Assembly: GCF_006716465.1 (NCBI RefSeq)
Contig: NZ_VFPB01000001.1
Location: 202,483 to 266,482 of the forward strand
Length of the DNA: 64,000 bases
From: Pseudoxanthomonas sp. 3HH-4
GTDB taxonomy: Bacteria; Pseudomonadota; Gammaproteobacteria; Xanthomonadales; Xanthomonadaceae
Reading direction: 5' to 3'
Shown here: positions 9,247-18,513 of the stretch, piece after piece
Numbering within the stretch: the first letter of the stretch is position 1
Layout: the number at the start of each line of letters is the position of its first letter
The notes under the pieces: model-generated
What the model was told of the DNA's origin: nothing
Database searches by the model: none
The model's input: the letters and a program-made list of their open reading frames with translations, nothing else
Translations under genes and position numbers: made by a program

Positions 9247-12200
9247 CCGCCGCGCGCGATCCCTATCTCGCGCTGCCGCTCGATGGCGTGCAGTCCATCG
9301 AGGCGTCCGCCGGTACCGGCAAGACCTTCACCCTGGCCACGCTGGTCGTGCGGCTGTTGGTGGAAGGCGGCCTGCGCATCGGCGAGATCCTGGCCGTCAC
9401 TTTCACCGAGGCCGCCACCCAGGAGCTGCGCGCGCGCATCCGTGCCCGTCTGCTGCTGGCGGCATCGCTGCCCGCCGTCGCCGCCGCCGATGAAGGGCCG
9501 GAGGTGGCATTGACGCGCGCGCTCCTCGACGCGCATGTCGCGCGGAGTGGCGAATCCCCCGCTGCACTGCATCGTCGCCTGCGCGACGCCGCCGACGGCA
9601 TGGACCTGGCGGCGGTGTTCACCATCCACGGCTTCTGCGCACGGGTGCTGCGCGAGCACGCCCTGGAAAGCGGGCATGGTTTCGATGCCCCGGTGTTGCT
9701 GGCCAACGACACATCGCTGCGGCAGGAAATCGCGGCCGACCTGTGGCGCGCGTATGGCGTGGACGATGACGGTGCGGAGGATCTGCTTGCGCTATGGAAG
9801 GGCGGTCCCGGGGCCTTGGCGGCCGACCTGCCCGCGCTGCTGCGTGAGCAGCGGTTGCAGCCGCACCCCGTCGATCCGTTGCCTGCCGACCCTGCACCCG
9901 CCTTGCGCGCGGCGGGCGAAGCACTGGCTGCCGCATACCGCGCCCACGGGAACGCGTTTCGTGATGCGCTGGTCGCCGCGGTGGAGGGCAAGGTGTTACA
10001 CGGCGGCAGCTACAAGGTCGAGTGGATCACCGGGCTGTTCGACGCGCTGGGTGCGTGGGCGATCGCGGACGATGCAGGCGCGCCATTCGCGCACGACAAG
10101 CTGCCGCAGCTGCGCCATGAGGCGCTGCTGCAGAAAACCAGCAAGGGCGGCGCGGGCCGCACCCCGGAATCGCCGCTGACTCATGCCATCGATGCCTATC
10201 TGCAGGCGCAGGACCGCGTCGACGCCTACAGCGAAGCACGCCGCGTCGCCCTGCTGCATCGCCTGCGCGACGATGCCCGGGCACGGCTGGCGCTGCGCAA
10301 ACAGCAGCTGCGCGTGCAGACCTACGACGACCTGATCGACGGCGTCGCCGACGCGCTCGAAACGCCGCATGCGGACGCCCTGGTGCAGCGCCTGCGGGCG
10401 CAGTACCGCGTCGCGCTGGTCGACGAGTTCCAGGACACCGATCCGCGCCAGTGGCGCATCTTTGACCGCGTGTTCGGCAGCAGGAGTCCGCAGCCGGCGC
10501 TGTTCGTCATCGGGGATCCCAAGCAGGCGATCTACGGCTTCCGTGGCGGCGACGTGGAAACCTACCTCGCCGCGCAGGCCGATGCCGTCGTCGCGCCGCC
10601 GCTCTCGCACAACTTCCGCTCGCGGCCCTCGGTGCTGCGCGCCATCGAAGCGCTGTACGCACAGGCCGGCGACGCCGCGTTCGTCGATGCGCGGATCCGT
10701 TTCCATCCGGTCGCGCCCGGCGGCACCCGTCACGATGACGACTTCCAGCGCCATGGCGCGGCCGCACCCGCGCTGACCGTGTGGCAGGCGCCATCGCCAG
10801 CGCCCGGACCGGACGGCAAGCTCAAGCCCTGGGACGCAGGCACCTCGCGTGAGCTGGCCACCGCTGCCTGCGTGGCCGCCATCCATGGCGTGCTGGTCGA
10901 GGCGCGGTCCGGCGCGGCGACGATCGCCGGCAGGCCCGTGCGGCCCGGCGACATCGCCGTGCTGGTCCGCACGCACCGGGATGCCACCCGCATCCGGCAG
11001 GCGCTGGCCGAGGTCGGCATTCCCGCCGTCGCGGCCGGCAAGCTCAGCCTGTTCGCCACGCCGGAAGCGCGCGAACTGCACGCGCTGCTGGGCACGTTGA
11101 TGCACGGCGCGGACGACGGCCATCTGCGCACCGCGCTGTCCACCGTCCTGCTGGGCGTGGATGCCGCCGGCATCGCCGCACTCGAGACCGACGGCGATGC
11201 GATGCGCCGCTGGCAACAGCGCGCGCAGGACTGGCGCGAACGCCTGCAACGCGGCGGCCCGCTGGCGCTGGTCAACGACCTGTGCGCGGAGCACGCCCCG
11301 CGCCTGCTCGGGCTGCTCGACGGTGAGCGCAGGCTCACCAACTACCTGCAGACGGCCGAAATGCTGCAGGAAGCCGACGCGCGGACGCTCGGCCTGCCCG
11401 GCCTCGTCGACTGGCTGGCCGCTGCCATCGCCGATGCCGGCACCGGCGCCGATGACGACGCGCAGCTGCTGCGGCTGGAATCCGACGCGCACCGCGTGCA
11501 GGTGGTGACACTGCACAAGAGCAAGGGCCTGGAGTATCCGCTGGTGTTCCTGCCGTACGCAGGCATCGGCGGCAAGGCGCCCGATCCCGGCCAGCGTGTC
11601 GTCGTCACCGACGCGGCCGGCCGGGTGCTGCACTGGAAGCTGCAGGACGAGGTCTCCGGTTGGAGCGCGGCCAAGGCGCAATGGAGCGAGGCGCAGCGTG
11701 CGGAAGACGCGCGCCTGTTGTACGTCGGCCTGACCCGCGCCTGCCACGCGCTGTGGCTGGCAGCGGGCGCCTTCTACCAGCATGCGCAGTCTCCGCTGTG
11801 GGCGATGGTGCGCGATGCCGACGCCTTGGTGGCGCGCGACCCGGGCATCCGCATCGATCCCGCGCCGCCGCCCGCCGCATTGCCGTGGTTGCCGCCCGTG
11901 GCCGAGGGCGCGGTGCCGCCCGCCCGCATCGCCCGGCGCTCCATCGCGCCCGACTGGTGGGTCTACAGCTTCACCCAGCTTGCGCATGCCGATGCGGGCC
12001 ACGCCATCGACGCCGCCTCCACCGAGGCCGATGGCGCGGCCGCGGACGAACCAGTGCAGCCGCCCGATGACGCAGACGCATCCCCCGATATCACCGCCGA
12101 CGCGTACGACCCGCGTTTCAGTGGCAGCCGTTTCGGCAACGTGCTGCATGCGGCGCTCGAAGACACCCGCTTCAGCGCATGGGCGCAGTGGCGGGTGGGT

Positions 12201-12860
12201 GATGCGGCGCCGGAAGGAGAGCATGCTGCCCTGCTTGCCGCGCTGCGCAGGGAAGGCTACGCCCAGGACGACCTGGCCGACGGCATCGCTCTGCTCACCT
12301 CGCTGGTCGGGCGCACGCTGACCGTCGCGCTGCCCGAGGGCGGCGCACTGCATGCGCTGGGCGAATACGAGCGGCGTGCCGAGATCGAATTCCACTTCGC
12401 TCTCGCGCCCACTGCCGTGCCGGCGCTGCTGGCGCTGCTGCACGCGCATGGCGTGGTGCGCGCCCGCCAGGGCTTCGGCCTGCGCACGCGGCTGGAAGGG
12501 TTGATGACCGGCAAGATCGATTTGACCTACGTACGTAACGGCCGCTGGTACGTGCTCGACTACAAATCCAACCGCCTGCCGCGCTACGACGCGCCTGCGC
12601 TGGCCGCCGCGATGGCGCACAGCGAGTACGACCTGCAGGCCCTGGTCTACACCGTCGCGCTGCATCGCTGGCTGCGTTTCCGCCTGGGCGACGGCTACGA
12701 CTACGCACGCGACTTCGGCGGCATCCGCTACGTGTTCTGCCGTGGACTCGAACCCGCGCGCGATGCGTCGCTCGGGGTGCATGCGCAGCGCTTCGCGCCG
12801 GAACTGGTGCATGCACTCGACGCCCTGTTCGCAGGCCACGGGCAGGAGGTGGCCGCATGA
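9243..12860 (+). CDS. recB: RecBCD enzyme subunit RecB (3'-5' helicase and nuclease)
   Basis: The 1205-aa protein has all expected parts: Walker A in SIEASAGTGKTFTL near the N-terminus, UvrD-type Walker B VDEFQDTDPRQW, the motif V/VI region VTLHKSKGLEYPLVF and RLLYVGLTRA, and a C-terminal nuclease domain with GKIDLTYV and VLDYKSN (the D...DYK catalytic signature). RecB unwinds 3'-5', cuts DNA and loads RecA after Chi. The start overlaps the recC stop by 4 nt and the stop overlaps recD by 4 nt. Length matches the family (about 1180-1250 aa). Confidence 0.97.
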   Translation: MTAARDPYLALPLDGVQSIEASAGTGKTFTLATLVVRLLVEGGLRIGEILAVTFTEAATQELRARIRARLLLAASLPAVAAADEGPEVALTRALLDAHVARSGESPAALHRRLRDAADGMDLAAVFTIHGFCARVLREHALESGHGFDAPVLLANDTSLRQEIAADLWRAYGVDDDGAEDLLALWKGGPGALAADLPALLREQRLQPHPVDPLPADPAPALRAAGEALAAAYRAHGNAFRDALVAAVEGKVLHGGSYKVEWITGLFDALGAWAIADDAGAPFAHDKLPQLRHEALLQKTSKGGAGRTPESPLTHAIDAYLQAQDRVDAYSEARRVALLHRLRDDARARLALRKQQLRVQTYDDLIDGVADALETPHADALVQRLRAQYRVALVDEFQDTDPRQWRIFDRVFGSRSPQPALFVIGDPKQAIYGFRGGDVETYLAAQADAVVAPPLSHNFRSRPSVLRAIEALYAQAGDAAFVDARIRFHPVAPGGTRHDDDFQRHGAAAPALTVWQAPSPAPGPDGKLKPWDAGTSRELATAACVAAIHGVLVEARSGAATIAGRPVRPGDIAVLVRTHRDATRIRQALAEVGIPAVAAGKLSLFATPEARELHALLGTLMHGADDGHLRTALSTVLLGVDAAGIAALETDGDAMRRWQQRAQDWRERLQRGGPLALVNDLCAEHAPRLLGLLDGERRLTNYLQTAEMLQEADARTLGLPGLVDWLAAAIADAGTGADDDAQLLRLESDAHRVQVVTLHKSKGLEYPLVFLPYAGIGGKAPDPGQRVVVTDAAGRVLHWKLQDEVSGWSAAKAQWSEAQRAEDARLLYVGLTRACHALWLAAGAFYQHAQSPLWAMVRDADALVARDPGIRIDPAPPPAALPWLPPVAEGAVPPARIARRSIAPDWWVYSFTQLAHADAGHAIDAASTEADGAAADEPVQPPDDADASPDITADAYDPRFSGSRFGNVLHAALEDTRFSAWAQWRVGDAAPEGEHAALLAALRREGYAQDDLADGIALLTSLVGRTLTVALPEGGALHALGEYERRAEIEFHFALAPTAVPALLALLHAHGVVRARQGFGLRTRLEGLMTGKIDLTYVRNGRWYVLDYKSNRLPRYDAPALAAAMAHSEYDLQALVYTVALHRWLRFRLGDGYDYARDFGGIRYVFCRGLEPARDASLGVHAQRFAPELVHALDALFAGHGQEVAA

Positions 12861-14734
12861 GCCTGCTCGATGCCCTGTTCCGCAACGGCCACCTGCGCAC
12901 CCTCGACCACGCCCTCGCGCAGAGCCTGCGTCGGCTGGACGCGTCCACGCCCGACACCGTGCTGGCCGCCGTCGCGCTGGCGTCGCTTGCCGTCGCCAAG
13001 GGCCATGCCGGACTCTCGCTGCGCGAGCCGAAAGCACTGCTAGATGCCGAAGCCCCCATCGACTGGCCATCCGCCGACGCGTGGCGCGCATGCCTTGCTG
13101 CCTCGCGCTGGGTGGCCACGCCGGACGATGCCGATGCCGCCGCCGATCCGCACGCGCCGCTGGTGCTGGAACAGGACCTGCTCTACCTGCGCCGCTATCG
13201 CGAGTACGAACGCGCGCTCGCGCTCGGATTGCAACGCCTCGCCGTGCACCCGGTGCCGGCAACCGGCATCGATGCGCTCGCGCCTTTGTTCGCGCAGCTC
13301 TTTCCGCCGGCCGCGCATGATGCCCACCAGGCGCGTGCCGCCGCGCTCGCGCTGCGCCATGCCCTGCTGCTGGTCACTGGCGGCCCGGGTACCGGCAAGA
13401 CCACCACCACCGCGCGCCTGCTGGTGCTGCTGGCCGCACAGGCGCAGTACGCAGGCCGCGCCGCGCCGCGCATCGCCCTGGCCGCGCCCACTGGCCGCGC
13501 CGCCGAACGCATGGCCGAAAGCGTCCGCCATGCGGTGCAGGCTTTGGCGGCGCAGGGCGTGGACGCCGACCTGCTCGCAACGCTGCCCACCACGGGGACG
13601 ACGCTGCACCGGCTGCTCGGCACGATTCCGGATTCGCCCCGCTTCCGCCACCACGCCGACAACCCACTGCCGTTCGACGTGGTGGTCGTCGACGAAGCCT
13701 CGATGATCGACCTGCCGCTGATGGCCAAGCTGGTCGACGCCGTGGCCGATGGCACGCGCCTGGTGCTGCTGGGCGATCCGGACCAGTTGCCATCGGTGGA
13801 AGCGGGCGACGTGCTGGCCGCCATTCTCAGCGCGGCAGGGGACGGCAACGACATCGACATGCAGGATGCCGGGGCGCTCCGCCCGCTGCTCGGCGATGTT
13901 CCGCGCACTGATCACCATGCTGGCGGGGATCATCGACAGGACCGCTTCGCCGGCATCCGCGTGCACCTGCAGCGCGGCTGGCGCCAGAGCGAAGCCCTGC
14001 AGTTGGCACCGCTGGCCGCTGCCGTGCGCGAAGGCGATGCCTCCGCCACGCTCTCGCTTCTGCGCGGCGACACGCTGGCCGGCGTGCGGTTCCACGAAGA
14101 CCTGGCCGATCCCCTGGACATGCAGCGCGAAGACCTGTGGTCGCACTGGCGCGCGCTGGGCGAAGCCCCAACGCCCACCGACGCGCTGGCGCTGTCCGCA
14201 CGCCTGCGCATCCTCACCGCCGTGCGTGAAGGCCCGCAGGGCGCGCGCACCTTGAACACCCGCATCGAGCGCCTGCTGGTGGAGGGTGGTACCGGCCTGC
14301 AGCGCGCCGGGCAAGGCCACTTCCACGGCCAGCTGGTCATCGTCACCGAGAACAGCTATCGCCACCGCCTGTTCAACGGCGACATCGGGCTATGTTTCCG
14401 CGATGCGCAAGGCGTGCTGCTGGCCTGGTTCCCGGGCGACACACCCGCACAGCCGCGCGCGTTCCACCCCGCATCGCTGCCCGCGCACGAGTCCGCATTC
14501 GCCATGACCGTGCACAAGGCGCAGGGCAGCGAGTTCGACGCGGTCTGGCTCTTGCTGCCCGCGCGCGGCAACCGCGTGCTGTCGCGCGAACTCGTCTACA
14601 CCGGCATCACCCGCGCCCGGCGCGAGCTGCACATCGCCGGCAACGAAGTGGTGATCCGCGACGCACTGTCGCGGCATGCAAGCCGATGGTCCGGGCTGGG
14701 GTGGCGGTTGGCGCAGCCACGCATCGCGTCGTGA
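12857..14734 (+). CDS. recD: RecBCD enzyme subunit RecD (5'-3' helicase)
   Basis: The 625-aa protein has an N-terminal RecB-interacting region, Walker A VTGGPGTGKTTTTARLL, Walker B VVVDEASMIDLPLM, motif III LLGDPDQLPSVEAGDVL, and C-terminal SF1B motifs FAMTVHKAQGSEFD and YTGITRARREL. The stretch around residues 335-375 is diverged (HHAGGDH) but stays in frame and leads into the expected RVHLQRGWRQS, so I see no frameshift. It is the last gene of recCBD. A perfect 7-bp stem-loop without a T-run lies 12 nt after the stop. Confidence 0.95.
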   Translation: MSLLDALFRNGHLRTLDHALAQSLRRLDASTPDTVLAAVALASLAVAKGHAGLSLREPKALLDAEAPIDWPSADAWRACLAASRWVATPDDADAAADPHAPLVLEQDLLYLRRYREYERALALGLQRLAVHPVPATGIDALAPLFAQLFPPAAHDAHQARAAALALRHALLLVTGGPGTGKTTTTARLLVLLAAQAQYAGRAAPRIALAAPTGRAAERMAESVRHAVQALAAQGVDADLLATLPTTGTTLHRLLGTIPDSPRFRHHADNPLPFDVVVVDEASMIDLPLMAKLVDAVADGTRLVLLGDPDQLPSVEAGDVLAAILSAAGDGNDIDMQDAGALRPLLGDVPRTDHHAGGDHRQDRFAGIRVHLQRGWRQSEALQLAPLAAAVREGDASATLSLLRGDTLAGVRFHEDLADPLDMQREDLWSHWRALGEAPTPTDALALSARLRILTAVREGPQGARTLNTRIERLLVEGGTGLQRAGQGHFHGQLVIVTENSYRHRLFNGDIGLCFRDAQGVLLAWFPGDTPAQPRAFHPASLPAHESAFAMTVHKAQGSEFDAVWLLLPARGNRVLSRELVYTGITRARRELHIAGNEVVIRDALSRHASRWSGLGWRLAQPRIAS

Positions 14735-14746
14735 CACCGCAGTGCC

Positions 14747-14763
14747 GTGCGATCGCATCGCAC
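14747..14763 (+). terminator. Possible stem-loop end of the recCBD transcript
   Basis: GTGCGAT and ATCGCAC form a perfect 7-bp stem around CGC, 12 nt after the recD stop. No T-run follows, so if it terminates transcription it is weak or Rho-assisted. Confidence 0.3.
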
Positions 14764-14919
14764 GCGCGTCGCAAAGCATGAACACGGGTTTGCGGTCACG
14801 CCCCCAAGGGCGTATACCTGTCCTGGCTGACTGGCAGTCTCCTCCGCCGCCTCCCGCGGGCCGATTTCTCTCCCTCTCGGCTTACCGAACGCGACTGAGC
14901 GCGTGCCGAGGAGGTGCGT

Positions 14920-15192
14920 ATGACGAATCAGCAAGTCCAGGTCTTCATTCTCCATCTGGGGTCGCAACAATCCATTGGTCCCGGCGATCTGCGGGTCATG
15001 TGGGCCACGGCGTGCGAGTCGCTGGATATCGCAGTGTCGCGGCGCGAGCTTGGCCACGGCCACAACACCGGTCGCCCGTGTTTCAGTCTGTGGGCGGGCC
15101 GCCAATTCCATCGCGCACCGGCCGAAAGGCGGATGCGTGCCCTGCTTGAAGCGCGTGGTTTCCTGTTCACGCTTACGCATACCGCCCTGTAG
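14920..15192 (+). CDS. Unknown 90-aa cytoplasmic protein
   Basis: No family is recognised. ATG 14920 is chosen because GAGGAGG lies 5 nt before it, one of the best ribosome binding sites in the window. The product (MTNQQVQVFILHLGSQQSIG...) has no signal peptide or membrane segment, and carries a moderately basic middle (RRELGHGHNTGR) and a hydrophobic, Phe-rich C-terminus (RGFLFTLTHTAL). It is followed after 8 nt by another small unknown gene with its own strong site, so the two form a probable bicistron ending at the terminator near 15740. The pair sits between recD and a secreted hydrolase, with no context that suggests a role. Confidence 0.62.
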   Translation: MTNQQVQVFILHLGSQQSIGPGDLRVMWATACESLDIAVSRRELGHGHNTGRPCFSLWAGRQFHRAPAERRMRALLEARGFLFTLTHTAL

Positions 15193-15200
15193 GAGGGTGC

Positions 15201-15545
15201 ATGGCTTTTGATGTCGGGATCGGCAAGTGCCGGTCGGTATCGTCGGATTCGGTCGAAGTGTGGGTCGACGGTTCCATCGTCCGTCGGCTGGTGCCGGAGA
15301 CCAAGTGGCAGCGTGATGGCATCAGCGTTCTGCATGTGCCGTCGAAGCTGTGCAGTGCCCGTCATCCGTTGACGGTGGGCGAGGAGGTGTTCCTGGACAC
15401 CGGCCTGATCAACGCCAACAGCGTGGGCAAGCTGGATGTGGCCGGAGGCGGCGAGTTCGCCAAGGCTCGCCTGTCGATGCTGGTGCCCACCATCGACCCG
15501 ACCCCGACCCCCCCCCAGCCCTCGCGCAAGGCGAGCTGGCGCTGA
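15201..15545 (+). CDS. Unknown 114-aa protein with Pro-rich tail
   Basis: No family is recognised. TAGGAGGGTGC precedes the ATG, so the start is well supported. The sequence alternates beta-like hydrophobic residues (VEVWVDGSIVRRLV, VLHVPSKLC, VEEVFLDTGL-like) with charged turns and has two Cys residues (residues 10 and ~50). The tail is PTIDPTPTPPQPSRKASWR, a flexible Thr/Pro linker with a basic end. It is probably co-transcribed with the preceding 90-aa gene and closed by a strong terminator 185 nt downstream. Confidence 0.6.
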   Translation: MAFDVGIGKCRSVSSDSVEVWVDGSIVRRLVPETKWQRDGISVLHVPSKLCSARHPLTVGEEVFLDTGLINANSVGKLDVAGGGEFAKARLSMLVPTIDPTPTPPQPSRKASWR

Positions 15546-15729
15546 GAACCTCCCGCGCGTGCCCCGGCACGCGCCGTCAGGCAGTGGTTGCTCCCTCCCG
15601 ATGATCGAAGCGGCCCCACGCGGGCCGACGGATGGTGCGTGCCCGACTTATCCTGCGCAGCACATGGGTTGGGGTGAGCGCAGGGAAGCCCAATGCCGTA
15701 CCTGATACGCCGCCGTCCCAGACAGCAGA

Positions 15730-15757
15730 AGGCCCCGCGACGCGGGGCCTTTCTTTT
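15730..15757 (+). terminator. Rho-independent terminator
   Basis: AGGCCCCGCG and CGCGGGGCCT form a 10-bp inverted repeat separated by one base (effective loop a few nt) and are followed by TTCTTTT. It would end the transcript of the two small unknown genes, and it lies 48 nt before the convergent hydrolase stop. Nothing else is visible between 15546 and 15729. Confidence 0.82.
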
Positions 15758-15797
15758 GCGGCAATACCATCACGTGGCCGGCGATACCGGCCACGCC

Positions 15798-16922
15798 TCA
15801 TTCCCCGCCAGGCCGCTTCCCCGTGACCGACCACTGGGTCAACGTGCGGAACGCCTCGCCAATCTGCTCCGGGGAAAACCCGCAATGCCCTTCGCCCGCG
15901 TCGGGCAGCACCAGCGGTGCGATGACGTCCCCGCCCGCGCGCACGAGGGCCGCATAGAGAGGCTGCAGGCGCGGCGCGATGGTCGGGTCGCCGGTGTTGT
16001 ACTGGATCACCAGGGGCTTGCGCACCTGCCCGGTGAGCGCCGGTGCGGTGGCTGCATAGGCCATCGCCGCCGCATCGCCCGCATGGCGTGGCACCGCTGC
16101 ATTGAACACCGCGTTGTCGCCAAACCCCGTGTACACCGTGCGCGTATTGTCCACCGGCAGCCCACCCGCGCGGCGGCGCATGTCGTTGAACACCAGGGCA
16201 TGCAGGCTGACGATGCCGGGCACCGTGTCGACAGGAACCTCTATCCGCTTGGCCAACAACGCGGCGGCGTGCGGGTTGCCGGGCAACGCGCCGGTCACCG
16301 TGTTCATCACGTCCATCTGCCCGAGCTCCACCGCGGCAGGGCCGGACAGCCCACCGTCGGGTACGCCCGTGGCTCCGGGGAAGAACGCATCGAACGCCAC
16401 CAGCGTGGTGAACAACTCCTCCGCCAACCGAGCGCCCGGCACGTTGGCGCCGCACAGCGACAGCGCACCGTCGTACTGCGCCGGCTGCTGTTCAAGACTG
16501 GCCACCGCGATGCCGCCGCCCATCGAGAAACCCACCAGCCACGTGCGGCGCGGCACGCCATGGCGTTCGACGAAGTGCGCGCGCAGGCGCTCCGTATCGT
16601 CGATGCCATCGCGCATTGCCCAGCCCTGCGTCGCGAACCCGCTCTGCGCCACCGCGTATCCCTTCGACAGGAACACCGGCGTGGCCTCGTTGGCCGGCCA
16701 CGGCGACGCGCGCGGCACGCCGACCGGCTCGAAGCCGTGCACCAGCATGACCAGCTCGCCATTCCAGTCGACGGGAATGTCGATGCGGTACGGCGCGGCG
16801 GCCAACGTGCCGGTGTCTTCCGCCGGCGCAGCCACCGCCGTGGAGGCATCCACGGCGTGTGCCGGCGGCAACACCAGCAGCAACGCGATCGGCAGGCAGG
16901 TGAGCAGACGGTGCAGGCGCAT
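15798..16922 (-). CDS. Exported alpha/beta-hydrolase
   Basis: The start MRLHRLLTCLPIALLLVLPP is chosen because AAGGAG stands 7 nt before it; an upstream in-frame ATG (16940) lacks a site. The 374-aa product has a clear Sec signal peptide, ending near AHA, and an alpha/beta-hydrolase fold with the oxyanion strand ELVMLVHGFEPVG and nucleophile elbow GFSMGG (catalytic Ser). A C-terminal DAGEGHCG stretch probably supplies the His. The substrate cannot be inferred; it resembles periplasmic esterases/lipases of unknown specificity. It stands alone, convergent with the preceding small operon. Confidence 0.8.
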   Translation of the reverse strand: MRLHRLLTCLPIALLLVLPPAHAVDASTAVAAPAEDTGTLAAAPYRIDIPVDWNGELVMLVHGFEPVGVPRASPWPANEATPVFLSKGYAVAQSGFATQGWAMRDGIDDTERLRAHFVERHGVPRRTWLVGFSMGGGIAVASLEQQPAQYDGALSLCGANVPGARLAEELFTTLVAFDAFFPGATGVPDGGLSGPAAVELGQMDVMNTVTGALPGNPHAAALLAKRIEVPVDTVPGIVSLHALVFNDMRRRAGGLPVDNTRTVYTGFGDNAVFNAAVPRHAGDAAAMAYAATAPALTGQVRKPLVIQYNTGDPTIAPRLQPLYAALVRAGGDVIAPLVLPDAGEGHCGFSPEQIGEAFRTLTQWSVTGKRPGGE

Positions 16923-16959
16923 GGCGGAACTCCTTGTCAAAGCGATGCGGCGGACGCCG

Positions 16960-17508
16960 TCACCACATCAGGTCGTCGGGCACCTGGAACTGCGCGTAGT
17001 ACGCATCGTCTTCGGAGGTGGCGGCTTCGGTCTTGGTGCCCTGGCCGTGGTCCAGCACGATCATGCCGGCATCGCGTTCGCGCACCTTGTCGGCGGCTAC
17101 GCGTGGCAGCAGTTCGTAGCGGTCGTCCAGCTGCACGATCACCAGCGCGCCGGCCGACAGCTTCCGGCGCAGGTCGTCGTTGACCAGCACGGTACGGATG
17201 GCGCCGTGGGCGGTGAAGCGGTATTCCAGCTCACCGGTGCGCGGCACCTTGCGGTCTTCGATGATCTGCCGCGCCTGTGCACGCAGTTCCGCGCTGCGCG
17301 CCTGCGCCTTGCGCTCGGCTTCGATGGCGCGGTCGCGTTCGGCTTTCTCGGCGCGTGCCCGTTCCGCATCGCGCTGGATGTCGTTGGGCGCGGCCGGTCC
17401 CTTGCCATGGCGCGCCTTGTTCTGCTCGCGCGCGACCTCGGCCAGTTTGGATTTCTTGACCAGCCCTGCCTTGAGCAGCTGTTCCTGTAGCGGATTTCCC
17501 TTTGCCAT
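16960..17508 (-). CDS. DUF2058 family protein (YaiL-like)
   Basis: Started at MAKGNPLQEQLLKAGL, the protein is 182 aa, the normal family length. The N-terminal KKSKLAEVAREQNKARHGKG is followed by a long Arg/Glu/Ala-rich helix (about residues 40-80, coiled-coil-like), then a small globular C-terminal part (GELEYRFTAHGAIRTV...YELLPRVAADKV). Family members are nucleic-acid/ribosome-associated in E. coli, but the function is not established. The gene is divergent from the YgjP-like metalloprotease, with only 76 nt between the two starts. Confidence 0.88.
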   Translation of the reverse strand: MAKGNPLQEQLLKAGLVKKSKLAEVAREQNKARHGKGPAAPNDIQRDAERARAEKAERDRAIEAERKAQARSAELRAQARQIIEDRKVPRTGELEYRFTAHGAIRTVLVNDDLRRKLSAGALVIVQLDDRYELLPRVAADKVRERDAGMIVLDHGQGTKTEAATSEDDAYYAQFQVPDDLMW

Positions 17509-17584
17509 GTCGTGGTGTCGTGCAGGAGGTTTCCGCGCCATCATACCGGCCGTCCCCGCCCGCCACCCGCCGTCCCCGCCCACG

Positions 17585-18085
17585 ATGGATGCCCTGAAAT
17601 ACCTCGCCGGGTACCCCGCCGACCTGCAGGCGCGCGTGCGTGCGCTGATCGCGCAGGAGCGGCTGGGTCCGATGCTGGCCGACAAGTACGGCCAGCTGCA
17701 TACGGTGCGCAGCGACGGCCAGCTGTACGACTACGTGCAGGCGCTGAAGGAACGCCACATGCGCCGCTCGGTGCCGCTGGGGAAGGTGGCCTACGACAGC
17801 ACGCTGCAGGTGATGAAGCATGCGCTGGGTACCCACACCGCGATTTCTCGCGTGCACGGCAGCCGGCTGAAGGCCAGCCGCGAGATCCGCATCGCGACGG
17901 TCTTCCGCGACGCCCCCGCGGAGTTCCTGAAGATGATCGTGGTGCATGAGCTGGCGCACCTGAAGGAAGCCGACCACAACAAGGCCTTCTACCAGCTGTG
18001 CACGCACATGGAACCCGACTACCACCAGCTGGAGTTCGATCTGCGGCTTTACCTGACGCACCTGGAGATGGGCGCAGGCAGGTAG
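17585..18085 (+). CDS. YgjP-like (DUF45) zinc metallopeptidase
   Basis: ATG 17585 gives 166 aa; in-frame extensions upstream cross the DUF2058 gene. The zinc signature is MIVVHELAHLKEADHNKAFYQL: HELAH, with a third ligand candidate in the following His, typical of the DUF45/WLM-like gluzincins. The preceding ASREIRIATVFRDAPAEFLK is also conserved in the family. It is predicted to be cytoplasmic, with no signal peptide. The physiological substrate is unknown. It is divergent from DUF2058. Confidence 0.85.
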   Translation: MDALKYLAGYPADLQARVRALIAQERLGPMLADKYGQLHTVRSDGQLYDYVQALKERHMRRSVPLGKVAYDSTLQVMKHALGTHTAISRVHGSRLKASREIRIATVFRDAPAEFLKMIVVHELAHLKEADHNKAFYQLCTHMEPDYHQLEFDLRLYLTHLEMGAGR

Positions 18086-18513
18086 ATCGGTTAACCGCAG
18101 CGCGCCCAGGGCATGAAGAGGGGACCTGCTGTCCTCAACGCCTCTCCCTCGCACCGCGTGCGGAGAGAGCAACTGTCTTGATCCAGGCGCAGCAGGAAGC
18201 GTTGAGGTGGTTGCGCATGCGCGCCTTCAATCAGTACCAAGCGTTCTGCGCGAAGAGCACCCCTCATCCGCCCTTCGTGCACCTTCTACCCGCAAGCGGG
18301 GAGAAGGTGAAAGTCCGGGCACGTCTGTGTTCAGTGACTGCGAAAGCGCGCGTGTGCATCAACGTTCTACAGCGCTTCGCGTGTGCAGGGCGCGCGCGAT
18401 ACCGGATCGGCGCAGGCAACCACCGGCTGGCCGCACGATGGAACGTGCCGGAGGTACGCGGCATTACTGTGCCGCCGACCGATCCGGTCCAACGAATGAA
18501 AGAGGTGAATCGC
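18086..18513 (+). repeat. Intergenic region with first copy of a 106-bp dispersed repeat
   Basis: This 428-nt gap has no supported gene. Bases 18165-18270 match 46326-46431 over 106 nt with 7 mismatches (about 93% identity), in the same orientation. The repeat begins GAGAGCAACTGTCTTG and ends CCCCTCATCCG. It runs directly into a partial hairpin of the CCTTCTCCCCG family (18281-18306, imperfect here). The rest, to 18513, carries nothing recognisable except the ribosome binding site of the next gene. Confidence 0.75.

Noticed and set aside
13749-14255. Possible frameshift in recD, because another frame is open across the diverged stretch near 13900
   Set aside because: The recD frame stays open and continues directly into the conserved RVHLQRGWRQS and later helicase motifs, so no shift is needed.
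14798-14813. Short hairpin ACGCCC/GGGCGT upstream of the 90-aa gene as a regulatory RNA
   Set aside because: Six base pairs with no T-run and no known motif; expected by chance at this GC content.
15560-15720. A tRNA-like or small RNA gene before the terminator at 15730
   Set aside because: No acceptor stem, T-loop GTTCGANNC or other tRNA signature could be found.
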